Source of the DNA: Ecdyonurus torrentis
Taxonomy: Eukaryota; Arthropoda; Insecta; Ephemeroptera; Heptageniidae
Direction of reading: 5' to 3'
Length of the DNA stretch: 64,000 nt
NCBI GenBank assembly: GCA_949318235.1
Contig: OX439133.1
Location: 6,760,637 to 6,824,636, forward strand
Shown: positions 48,240 to 60,000 of the stretch, one piece after another
Position numbering within the stretch: the stretch's first letter is position 1
How the letters are laid out: each line of letters opens with the position of its first letter
The notes under the pieces: model-generated
What the model saw: the letters and a program-made list of their open reading frames with translations, nothing else
What the model was told of the DNA's origin: nothing
The model's database searches: none
Translations under genes and position numbers: made by a program

Positions 48240-51200
48240 AAAAAAGGAAAAGGAAAGAAAATAGTAGGACAATTAGCACTCATCAAATTGAAAAGTAATT
48301 AAAAGTTTAATTAATTGATTTCACATTTAATTAATTTTCAATTTGATGTGCTCTAATCATTCTACTACAGTATTTTCTTTCATATATGTTTTTTTTATGT
48401 TTTTATTTTTCATTTATTAACATTTATATACCAACCACGGTCGTTTTTCCACAAAGTTATTTAAAAAAAGACCATAACAATTAATCAATGCTTTTTTTTT
48501 TTTTTACATTTAGAATTGCTATCTAAATTACATGATTGTTTTTTTCTAGTTACTTCCCACAGAAAATCACAATTTAAATTTAATTATTATTTATTTATTA
48601 AACACCAAGGTGTACTTATACATATTTATATACATATTTATATAGGTCTACATTTTTGCATATTGACTTAATGATAGGGTCCGAGATGGACAATGAAGTA
48701 AGTGGTACCTGGTACATAGGCCACTACATAATACACATACACATTTATCATTACACTCGTGATATTCTTTAATTTGACAGATTACATGGTGGAAACCATG
48801 CACCGCATAACGGGTAAAAACATGCCTGTCTGTACAGTTTGGGCCTTTCCACCCATTAATATTATTAATATTAAATGCAGGGGTATTATAGAAGGCCAGG
48901 CTGATATCTTCAGTTTTACTAAGTCTATCCTTAACAAATTTAATGTAATTATCTGTTTTTAACAATTTAAATTTCACTTGTAGTTCCGTTACAAATAACT
49001 CCTCCCCTGCTAGCTCGTAAACCAGCCTTGACGACGTAAATTTTGACAAGCAAAGTATCCGTTTTAAGTACCGAGACTTAACAGATTCTAGATTTTTGAA
49101 GTCTGTTATAGACATAAATGACCAGAAAATTTCAATGCCGTACGAAGCAACTGGAGAGATTTTCAGGTGAAACAGTTTAATAGCTGTTTCCAAAGATAAC
49201 GAATTTAGATTTGAGATAGCGAATGAAGATGACAATGCATTTCGACAGCGTTCTTTGATATGTTTAGAGAAAGATTTCCCCGTCTGTTGCATAATAACCC
49301 CCAGATAATTAAAAGAATTTACAAACTCTATCTTTTCTCCATTACAAGTTATTACATCTGACTTTGCTAAAGGGCCACCTCTCCTGAATTTTACAATTTT
49401 TGTTTTCGTAGCATTAATTTTTAATCCATTCAGATTAGCCCATTCAATAAGTTTGTCTAGAATTTTTTGAAGTTTTACAATATTATTACAAATTTAAATT
49501 TAATGATAATAATTATTTTACTCAGCAAAATCATATCCCACTGCTGTACTTACATCAGATCCGAGAGCTTGAGAGTCAGATTCTTGTTTAATGCCACGAC
49601 GTTCAAAGCCTCTCACTGAGGTTGGACCTCCCAAATAGAACTTGTCAGGAGTCAAGAGAAAGGTGTCCGACGTTGTGTTGATTATACCAGCTTGGCCAAC
49701 TACCTGCCCTGTCTGAATAAGAAACAATGATAAAAATAAATAGAATCGACAAGAATGTAAGCATATAAAATAATAATTAAAATTAAATTATAAGAATAGA
49801 GGTAAAAATTATTCTGAGAAAATATATGTGCAACAAAACAATGTGCTGCAAAATTCAACATACAGTCAACCAGGGTGACTTTGAACGCCCATTTATCTCT
49901 ACGTTGGGCAATCTTTTCAAAATTTTGAAACACGTCATTAAGATCAAAAATAAATTTGAACAATAGCAAGATTCTTTAAATTTCTAAAATGAGGCCCCAA
50001 GTCCGAGATAATTGGGTGTTCAGTCACCCCAGTTGACTGTAATTTAGGAAACAAAACATAGTTTAAAAAAAAGAAGACATAAATGACAACCAATATATAA
50101 TCTTATACTTAATGGAACTGTGTAGTTTTAATTCAATCAATAACAGATCTCAATTACTGGCAGATGAATTATTATTTGAATTTTTTTTTTTTTACGCCAA
50201 TAAAGCTTGAGGGGTGAAACATTAAAATTTTGGTACCAAGAGTGTAGGATTGGACACAATTGGTGGAACTTTCTTCTTGAGTCAATATTTCTAAACAGTG
50301 CCATTGATTGAGAAATAAATTTTTAAATTTAAATAGCTTATAACAAGCTATTACAATAAATTGAGCCAGGATCTTATTTGAAAGACAGTCAAAAGACCCA
50401 GGGCTTACAAGTATCAATAATATATTGAAACTATCTGTTGAGAGAATATCTTATCAATGGAAAGAATAGGGAAACCAACAAGTGCCTTGGCCGCTACAAT
50501 GAAGTCTTTAGCTGGGTGATGATCTGACTGTACAGTTAAAATAAATATTTGTATTGATTAAATACAAGAAATATAAATATTTATGTGAACTGTGCCATCA
50601 AGATCTTCACCTGTAGCTACAGACTGCACTGTGGTAAGGTTCTTTGGTTCCCCAATTTGTTTCTTTGATTTATCAGAATGTTACTATAAATTACGAGAGG
50701 AGAGACTAGTTAAATTACCAGATTCTTGAGAAGAGGTGCAGCTTTCTCTGCGTGTATTTCATTCTTAATAAATCCAATATCTCCACCCATACCAGCAAAT
50801 TCATTTGTCATCCTAAGTTTTGCTCCATGAGCAGGCAAGGCTGGAGCGTGAGGCTTGCAATCCTGCCAATCCACTTGGTGCAGCACAGATGACTTGGTTG
50901 TGTAGCCACATTGGTCCTGTAGGATATTAGGTACCTAACCATAAGATTATCTGTTATATTTTACTCCCTTGATGCCACAACATTAGCTACACTAACATTA
51001 TTATTATTTTAATAATAAAAAATACGTATTTATATAAAATTAAGACATTATCAATTTAAGGAAAAAAACTTCGCGGTTAGGATGAATAATAAAGAAAAGG
51101 ATAGAATTACCAGCAAAGACCTTACCACAATAGAATTTCTATAGAGAGGTCAAAGTCTCGAGTGGCACAGTATTTTGTTATAAAAAATGTAATTAATTAG

Positions 51201-53644
51201 TAAAGGTTAAAACCGTTTCGGTTTGAATTGATAATCAAAGAAAAGGATAGGAGAAACCAGCAAGCACCTTATCACGATGAGGTCCGTAGCTTGGTGAAAA
51301 TCTTGATGACAAAGGTTACACAAATATTTACAAGTTAACTAAGACGTTTTGAGGGCAACCACCCTCTTCTTCAGTTGCTTAGAGTGTAGTAGAAGATGTA
51401 GAAGAGGGCGGTTGCCCTCGAAACATCTTAGTTAACTAGTAAATATTTGTGTAACCTGTGCCATCAAGATTTTCACCAAGCTACGGACTTCATCGTGGTA
51501 AGGCGCTTGTTGGTTTCTCCTATCCTTTTCTTTGCTTTTGTTATAAAAAAGTTCATATCACAACTGAGAGCTTTCGTCATATGTAAATGACATTATAGTA
51601 TCAATCAAAGAAGAAAATTACTAGAGCAAAGCACTTAAGTAATTTTCTTTTTATGATAATGTTATTAACATAGGATGATAGCTCTCAGGTATGAAATGAA
51701 TTTTTTTTTTTTATAACAAAATACTGTATCACGCAGGACTTCGACCTCTCCATAGAACTTATACTGTGGTAAGACCCTTGCTGGTAATTCTATCCTTTTC
51801 GTTATTATTGAAAATTAAGACATGGTCAGAATTTCTTCCTGTAACATATTACACCCATTATTTAGAAAGCTACATTGGATTGAATAAAATGTCCATATAA
51901 AAATAGCAATAATTTAAGTTGATTAAAAATATCAGAAGAAGAAAAACAAATTATAATATTACTGTGTCAACAACATAAAAACATCCAAGACGTTAAATAT
52001 GTCACTCTAATAACTCAAATAAAAAGCAAAGGATTTTTTTTCATTATACACAAAGATATAAGATAAAAAAACAACTAATAAATAACAAAATAAATAAATA
52101 ATAATACAATAAAAAACAAACATTACCTCTTTTCCCACGCAAGTCTGAGTACGCCACTGGTTCTCATAAGCTAGAGTGTGTCGGGTATTTGGCCAGGAAT
52201 CAAAGGAGACACCAGTATTGAATCCTTTTGTCTCCCAGATGTATGCTGAATCAGGTACAGAGCTATCTAAAAGTTGGGATGCAGATTTGCCCTCTTGCGA
52301 TTCTCTCTTGTAAACATTGAGGTGCAACCTATGACAATAACATTACACTGTGGTAATAAGTATCTTTCGATTTCATGAAAGTAATGAAAATATAATAACA
52401 AAGCTCTGTCATTTATCCACTTTTATCAAATTCCCATTAACTCCAAAGAATTGACTTGAAACTTGAAATTGAACCTTAAACTGCACACCGTGTTAAAAAG
52501 TTGTATGAACAAGAGGGTGGCCTAATACCTAATTAGTAACAGATGGTATGTTGTCGGCTCAGAAAGCCTTTGTCATTATTCCGAGCCGACAATGTAAACA
52601 CGATTGTATTATATGTACTCACACAGAATTTCCACGTACAGCTATTGGCTTAGTTAATTTTACATCATAGTTGTGTTTTCCTGATGGCAAGCTATAGATC
52701 CAAGACATTTCAGCCTTTTCAGCTTTACCAAGAATATTTGGCATTCTTATGGCCAATCCTCCATTATTCTCTTCGTTTCCTTCTAAACATGTCAATCCAA
52801 GTTGTATCCATGGCACTTCTTCTACTTGCAGCACAACCTACACAACAATGTAAAAGTTATGACAGTTAAATCTGTAACAAATTATTCAAAATGCTCAATT
52901 ATTACCTCCAAACCTTGAGCAGTGGCATCTGCTCCTTTACTCGAGTCGATAGAAATGTGGACTTTTTCAAAACAGTCTAGCTCTTCTAGTCTTTTAGCCA
53001 CATGCTCTGCTCTTGACAAAACCTTTAATCAAATACATATTATTACAAAATTATGTTTAAGTTCCATATGAGAAACGTTGAACGTAATACATTTTGGTAA
53101 TGATATGTATGATACACACCTCTCCGTAAGACGAACTTAGGAACAACTCCTGTACAATAGGTACGATCAATTCATCCTTGGTCTTACCAAGATGTCGTAT
53201 TACTAACTTATCTACACGCGTCTGAAAAAAAGTACACACAGGAATATTTTTTATTAGACATACAGTACCCATAAAATAAGTTTTGAAAAAATAGTGTGCA
53301 TGTGTACATACGTACTTTTTACTGGTATTTTCCGTTTAAAATCTCAACTTTTACACATTTATTAACATATTTCAGTATCTAAGTACAGACATTTTTAATT
53401 ATAATGGTGTATTAAATTATTTTAATTGCATGAAAGGTATTTTAATTTCTATGCACAAGCAAAAACAAAAAATATGTGTATCATACATTACCTCGCTATC
53501 ATAGTGAAGTCCTGGTGACAAGAGAATACCATCATCCGATGTTTGAACAGTAATTTTAGATTTACCCTGAAATAAAAAAATAAATGTATTATCTTATTTT
53601 AATATATAAATATTAGTCCATACCTTAGAATTGATAGCACCCAT
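44372..53644 (-). CDS. SAMM50: Sorting and assembly machinery component 50 (SAM50)
   Basis: This is the Omp85-family beta-barrel of the mitochondrial outer membrane that inserts other beta-barrel proteins. There are ten coding exons on the minus strand: 53624-53644, 53492-53566, 53120-53221, 52906-53022, 52623-52837, 52127-52328, 50719-50916, 49554-49712, 47744-47870 and 44372-44559. The product is 467 residues, against 469 in human, with all phases consistent. A POTRA-type domain covers about residues 33-115 (LVIRHLGKTKDELIVPIVQE, then AEHVAKRLEELDCFEKVHI). The barrel follows. The conserved loop-6 motif is VRGF (343-346) in FYLGGPTSVRGF. The protein ends with the typical barrel signal, MQFGIGLSFL. 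Intron 8 contains a young LINE and intron 9 a long palindrome. The ATG lies 410 bp from the divergent NXF1 start. Only exon 1 (7 codons) is weakly supported. Confidence 0.96.
44616..45043. mobile_element. Fold-back element with about 200 bp arms (SAMM50 intron 9)
   Basis: The left arm 44616-44820 and right arm about 44845-45043 are inverted copies (TTAAGGGGGAATGGGTCATG; 'taaacatctaagctttaagt'; 'ggttcagtttttgaatgtga'). The loop is only about 25 bp. Confidence 0.9.
45780..46140 (-). repeat. GC-rich island, possible SINE
   Basis: This is a distinctly GC-richer block within AT-rich intron 9. On the minus strand it begins with a tRNA-like stretch (box B-like GGGTTCAATTC at about 46088-46098) and contains a small hairpin 'gccaccgttgccggtggc'. 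It has no conserved reading frame and no second copy in the window. A tRNA-derived SINE is a guess. Confidence 0.3.
46141..47600. other. SAMM50 intron 9 interior
   Basis: No gene was recognised. A weak inverted pair, 'aaagccatagaccacatatg' (46926) and 'tctctggtctattccttt' (about 47254-47271), may be a decayed MITE of about 350 bp. The short open frame 46542-46742 has no recognisable domain. Confidence 0.35.
47600..47690. mobile_element. Family A right-end fragment
   Basis: 'gatacctcaacctctccatg', 'gaacttctactatggtaag' and 'cccttgctagtataactatc' match the right half of the 58491-58724 copy. It lies next to SAMM50 exon 9. Confidence 0.55.
48585..49490 (-). mobile_element. 5'-truncated LINE, copy 3 (SAMM50 intron 8, sense to the gene)
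   Basis: Exact 14 bp target duplications AATTTAAATTTAAT lie at 48571-48584 and 49491-49504. The coding part on the minus strand (stop at 48648) is nearly identical to copy 2. Its 5' end, TGTAATAATATTG, coincides with base 35287 of copy 2. No frame-breaking change was noticed in the retained part. Confidence 0.95.
49863..50039. mobile_element. MITE with CAGTCAAC ends and TA target (SAMM50 intron 7)
   Basis: The ends 'cagtcaaccagggtgactt' (49863) and 'cagtcaccccagttgactg' (50021-50039) are inverted and flanked by TA. It is short, non-coding and mariner-like. Confidence 0.75.
50450..50675. mobile_element. Family A-related MITE (SAMM50 intron 7)
   Basis: The left end 'gaatagggaaaccaacaag' (50464) and right end 'ctgtgccatcaagatcttca' to 'aaggttctttggttccc' (50590-50654) match the 51232 copy. 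The interior has 'aaatatttgtattgattaaa' and its complement. Confidence 0.65.
51088..51800. mobile_element. Family A MITE containing a second family A MITE (SAMM50 intron 6)
   Basis: The outer left end 'aaagaaaaggatagaattac' (51091) with 'ggcacagtattttgttataa' is inverted at about 51711-51800. Between them lies the complete palindromic copy 51232-51540 and a small hairpin near 51560-51690 ('gagagctttcgtcatatgta'). Confidence 0.75.
51232..51540. mobile_element. Palindromic family A-subtype MITE
   Basis: The left arm (51237-51365, 'aaaggataggagaaaccagc' to 'aaccaccctcttct') is nearly perfectly inverted at 51405-51535. The loop near 51370-51400 is 'cagttgcttagagtgtagta'. It is nested in 51088-51800. 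Confidence 0.85.
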
Positions 53645-54054
53645 AATGGAACAAAAATCTTTTAAAAATCCTTGAATTTCAATCTAGAAATATTGTTGCT
53701 GTCATTTTTTAACCGCTACACACCGCTACCGGGTAGAATCCGTTACCAACATTTGAAAATATCAAAACGTAAACAAAAATAAATAATAACAAAAACATGT
53801 ATTTTTTTAAATTTTTATACTTTTTTAAATTAAGAAAAAAAAAAATATTCCAAATAAAAACTGCTAAATATATTTATAAAATTAAAATGTTTAAAATAAC
53901 AGTTAAAAATTATTGAAAATTATGTTGGCATTGGAAGCCATGTTGTTTTCGTCGTGATCAAAAAAACTAAAAGGGCATTAAATTTTGTTCTCCTTTAAAA
54001 GTTTACGAATTTCGCTCAAGTTACGAGTTGTTAGCATTATAATCTTCTCGCAAA
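53645..54054. promoter_or_regulatory. Shared divergent promoter region of SAMM50 and NXF1
   Basis: Only 410 bp separate the two start codons on opposite strands, so both 5' untranslated regions and promoters must fit here unless upstream exons exist. No TATA box in a convincing position was found. This suits two housekeeping genes driven from a bidirectional promoter. Confidence 0.6.
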
Positions 54055-57000
54055 ATGCCTAAAAGAGGAAAAGGGCAAAGAAGCTGGAGAAATAATAAAA
54101 ATTTTGATGATTTTAGCCAGTTTAAAGAGAGTGACTATTATGGTACGTAGGAGAAAGTTAGATTTTTTTTTTTTTCCACAGCGCATTTCCAGATTCAGAT
54201 ATGTATCATCTATGTGCATGTTATTTTTTCAAATGCCAAAAGCATCATTAATTAAGGATAACGTACTTGTAATTTACAGAATGCATATTTTATATAATAC
54301 ATACATATGTGGAAGCATGAACATATAAAATCATGTATTCTCCCCTCCACCAATTTACGCCTCATCTCAATAACAAGTTGAATTAAGTTACGAAACAACA
54401 TGGCGTCCCTTTCTTTTGGAGAAATCAACAATATTGTTTTAATAATATAATGTATGTGCATATTTTTTCCAGAACATGACGACCGAGGTAGTGACAACAC
54501 TCGTAGAGTATCATTCAAAGGAGGAAATCGTATCAGTAAACATGGTAGACAAAAAGATGCAGATCCTGCTATTAGAGTTCGTTTATTGGAAGATGATATT
54601 GATATGGTTGGAAGCGTTACTCAAAGTACCAGTAGAGGAAGATTGTAAGTTATTTTAAGCTATTTTTATATCTATGTAATAACGTGTATGTACATAATGT
54701 ACATACATATAGGTATCGTATTGTAATATGTATAATAAACAAAACATATTATTTTAGTGCTGCTACATTTGGAGGAGGTTCACGAGGAAGTAGGATGAAA
54801 AGAGGTCGAGGAGGTCGTATATCTCAACATACACCTCATGGAAATAAACAGAAACTTGTAGATCAAACTGGATGGTTCAGAGTATTTGTAAGTATTTATT
54901 TTTATTGTAATTTTTCATACAAAGATATGGCATTGGTTCACGCTCTCGGTTGGCGCATTATTTTGTTGGGGGGTCTCTCAACCTGTGCTATCTATTTGTG
55001 TGGTTACAAAATTTGTGACTCCTTACAACCAAGCAATAAGCTCTAAATGAGACAGCAATAGTACCTTTTTAAATACTGTAAATTGCACCTTGTGGCGCTC
55101 TTAATGTTAAAGAAATACTTTGAACAAAAAGGTGGACCACGGATGGGTGAACCAATACGGTACAGTACTCAATAAAATCATCAGCAGTTATCAAAATTAA
55201 CATTAAAAGCATGCAATTACTATAACCTTTTGAAAGGTGCATTCACTTTTCTTCTTTTTTTTTATATAATTTTTGCAGCATTTCTGCAGAAAATTTGCCT
55301 CCTTTTCATAATTGCATTTTTCTGTAACTTTGCGCCTTGTGTGACAGATTTTAAGTATGTGCCATGTGCTGCAAAATTATGCAACCAATTTTATTAAAAA
55401 AAAAAAAAAAAAAGTCAACGAATTTATTGCAGCATTTGCGCAAAGTAGCAAGTTCGAATATGTGAATGCATCTTTAGGTTTATTCACATATTTATTTGTA
55501 ACATCGTGCTGCATTTCGGCAGTACATTAACCCAGTAACTTTGCGCAGTTGTATTGAAGTGTTCTAATGTATTAAATTTGTGTTTCCAGCTGCCATGGGG
55601 AGCCAAGCATGATAAGCACTACCTACTAGGTGTTCTAAAAAGTCACATTGCTCCTTTAGAAATGGTGCCAATAGCAGTAAGTATTTTGTATATATTCTGT
55701 TTTTTTTAATTTAAATGTGTGTTTCATTTGTAACAATATTCTCAAACACGAATCTTCTTTGTTTATAGTATCGTGTTGAAAATCAAGATGCTGTTTTCTT
55801 CCTTGATGATTTGAAAGTAGCTGAAGCACTTCAAGATGCTGATCGTAGAATAGCCATCAATGGTGGATTTAAGGTAAGAGAAAAAAAAATATATAAAAAA
55901 ATCAAAATCAAAGCTCTGAAATGAATAGAAAGTATTTAAAACATGATTCCTCCAATATAATGGCATGCTGTATCACTAGAAAGTTACTTACATCAACTTA
56001 ATTATGATTACATACTATATAGTACAATGAGGAAGGTGAATTGGAATTTTTTTGTTGAGTTTATTATATTTTTGGAAAGAGCTTTAAAATTTTTTTGAGG
56101 TGCCATTTTTTCTTAGTACAATTGGAACATGCAAAGTATTTTTAATTAATTTTTGAAAATCGGCCTAGAAAGCCTGTGACGCCATCAGTCCACTTTTTTC
56201 TCGGCAAATACTAATCGTTCGAGGTTCAGTAACCAGTTTAATACAATCAGCTCGTCCTCAGGATTTCAAAAAACTAACTACTGAACCTTCTACGTTGAAT
56301 ACGTTCCGAAATAAGTGCCCGATTGATGACGTCACAGGCTTTTTAGGTTAATTTTCAAAAAATAATTAAAAATACTTCCCATGCTCCAATCGTTCTAAGA
56401 AAAAGTTTTGTAAATATGATGTATGTCATTGAAGTGTTTTCTAATGGTTAATTATCATGTGTTGTACAGATGAATATACGAGTGTCACCAGGTATGCCCA
56501 GAGTAGATATGAACGATGCTCTCAAACAACGTATCAAGCTGGCTATGGTCAAGAGATATAACACAGTGACAAAAGCTCTAGACCTCACAAGATTTCACCT
56601 GGATCCAGGTAAATACAAGTTACAAAATTGTAATACAAAATTGAGCCAATTTGATTTCTATTATTATTTTTGTAGCTGCTTAGTTGCCATGTAAGAAAGC
56701 ATGTTAAATTGAGATAATAACACACATTTGTCTGCTAGCATTTTGTAATATTTTGTTAGTATTGTTGGACTTGACAACACAAGTAATCCAACAGCAATAA
56801 AAAAAATATATATATAGGTATAAATAAATGTTGATCGTGCTTGCAGGAGTAGCTGTTAATGTAGTTGCTTTATGAACCCCATTTTTGCAAGTCTGTTATT
56901 CTGGTGGAGGGGGGTACACTGTCTTAGATTTTTACAGTTAGCGTTATGAGATAATTTTAACTTCTCCTATCTAATGTATGTATGTAATAACTTGCTATAC

Positions 57001-60000
57001 AAATTGCTGTTGCAGATCTGGTAGATGACTCGTTCTGTGCAGTGGCTCGTCCTCAAGTCTTGACCGTCATAATGGACATCATAGCAGAGAACATCCCTGA
57101 GTTAGTGGCTCTCAATTTCAACCATAATTGTATCTGGGTACCTGATGCACTTGGTATCATTGCACGCAAAGCTACCAACGTAAAGATCCTGTATCTTGGA
57201 GATAATAGGGTGAGTTAATATTTAATAAGTCAATTAGCTTTGTTCATACACATTTTTTTTATTACTTTTTTAACTTTTGGTTATTGTGATTGTGTTTTTT
57301 CATCTCATACTGTAATTTATAAATATTAAAAAATTAAAATTAAAAAAAAAAAGCAAATAATTAGGACACTTAAAACAAAATTAGATATATTTTTTTTAAC
57401 TTTTCAATCAAATGTGCTCTATTATTGCTTGATTTTACTGTATTCTTATTGGTAAATTATTTAGCATTATTATTATTAGCCTATTATGTTGTGTTCTCTT
57501 CTTTCTTTTATTCTAGTTTATTCTATTATTATTTTTGGTATTTACAAATTTGAAATAATATATTTTTATTTTCCCCCAGATCCGTGACTTGCCGACACTA
57601 CTCAGCATCTTGAAACCTCTACAATTAATTGAACTCAAAATAGAGGGCAATCCACTATGCAGAAAATTTGATTCGAAATCTGAACTTACCAGGTATGATA
57701 GAGTCCCTTGAGTTGAGCAGTAGGTCCAATAATTTGATGAGGAACTCTCGCTCAAGGAACTCTAATATTAATACGCTAGCGTACCTATGTTTTAAGGTAC
57801 CATGTTAAAGGTTTGAATACCTAAGTTATATATGAGGTACCAATATAGAGTTGCTATATACATAAAGAGTTAGCCATTTGATCAGACATTTAGTGCTAAA
57901 TATGCAAGACATTATGGATGAAGTCTAATGCTATTCTATGGTCTTAAAAGATAGAGCAAATAAGAAAAGATTTAAAACCATAAATTTCTAATTGTTTCTG
58001 TTTGTTTTAATGGGTCCCCTATCAGTGATGTAAATCCTTAATTATTTACTGATAAAGTTTGCTTAAAGTTTTCAAACATTTAAAAAATCAAAAAAAATAC
58101 ATAGTATAAAATCAAACCTAAAAGCTAAATTAATCAGAAAACAAAAGTGATCAAAGTACAATTTTTGTCATAGTTATTCTACTAAATTAAGAAATTTTAA
58201 CTTTTTATGACCTTTTTCAAAGTTACTCACAGAATAATAACTTGTTTAGGCCTATAGTTGCTCATTGGCAATTAAAAAATCCTCACCTTTATTTAAAAAA
58301 TAATAATATTTCTGAATGTCTTTTGTTTAATCCATACTATTTTTTTTAAATAACTTTATTGATTTTTAGTACAGTGTCTTATAAGTTTCTTATAATCAAC
58401 ATGAAAGCTTAAATTAAAAAAAAAATATATATGTGTTGTTTTACTCCATTGAAATCTATATTTAAAAAAAAAATTGTCATATTTATTGAAAGGATCAATG
58501 ATAAAGAAAAGGATAGAAAAACCAGCAAGGGCCTTACCACCGTAGAAGTTCTATGGAGAGGTTGAGGTCTTGCATGGCACAGTATAATGTTATAAAAGTT
58601 TCTTTATAACTTGAGAGCTTTTATAACATTATACTGTGCCATGCAAGACCTCGACCTCTCCATAGAACTTCTACGGTGGTAAGGCTCTTGCTGGTTTTTC
58701 TATCCTTTTCTTTATCATTGATCCTAACCGCGATGGTTTTTTCCTTAAATTGATATTTATTGAAAGAAGGAAAAATATGTTATTAAATATTAAAATTAAA
58801 AGTTCTGTGCCCAGATACATAACATTGATTTTTGATTTGTAATAGGTGATTGATGATTGAAGTGCAGCATTTATAATAAAAATAAATTGAAAGGTTGATA
58901 AACAGCAATGGTTTATTTGCCCTTAATTAACTCGAACTTAGATGTTCTTAGATGAAGAACATGCTATTTGCATTATTTGTGATTTCCATTAACATTGTAT
59001 TTAAGCTCATTATTAAATTTAATAAATCCATATTTTTTGTCATTAAAAGCTCTGGGAAAAAAAAAAAAAAAAAAAAAAAAAAACAGGCATAAAGCTAGCT
59101 GGTCATTTACTTATTCAACTCAAAGCTATAGATCAAGTACTTTCTGCACATTAAAAAAAATATACTAAAACACAAATTTGGCACAACTAATTGTGATTTA
59201 CTCTCAAATATGTACCGTAAATCAAATCCATAATCAAGGATGAAAATTCAAATATTGTAAAGGGGTGGGGAAAGTACCATACCTAAACATTTACTAACCA
59301 TACTAACCATATGAGCACTCTGAACCATGTGAAAGAAGTTCATTGTTTTCAATTATTAAAATACAGCTTCATTATTTCTTTTTTTTTTACCATTGTGAAT
59401 CTGAGAATTATAAATCAGAATTTGGCATTGAATGACCACACAATTTTATTTTTATGCTTATATATGCTTTAAAATAAAAATTTAAAAGTTACAGCTATAA
59501 TTTTAGAAATTGTCAAAAAAAAAAAAAAAAAAAAAAAAACTAAATTAATTTAACCCTGTAAAGCCACTATCAAAAATGACTAATTAACTAGGTTATATAC
59601 CTAACAAAACAAAAATGAAATCTTATTCCTTATGTACCTACATTTCTTTTCATAAATTGAGCTCCCTTGAGGGTTCATTATATATTTATGACTTAGAATG
59701 TAATATTCAAACCTACTGCATAATTACAAAAGAAAACACCTGAATACAGGTCTGGAATTAAATCCAAGCAATTTTTCTGGCTTAATATTGATAATCTAAT
59801 TATCTTAGATAACGATGCTAAAATTAGCTTGTGGTTTTAATTCCGCTGTACTATATGGTAACCCATGGTTACCATTTTCTTCGAGCAACCTACAGAAATA
59901 AGAAAGTCATAACAGTGACTCAAAAGGTGTTATATCCTATCCTTATAACAAATAGTATTCTATTCTATACAATTAAATATCATTGTAATGTCTAATTTGA

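Noticed and set aside
54684..55046. 120-residue open frame with a hydrophobic C-terminus
   Set aside because: It starts in the intron before NXF1 exon 3 and reads past that exon's donor into intron 3. Frame and splice sites support only 54758-54887.
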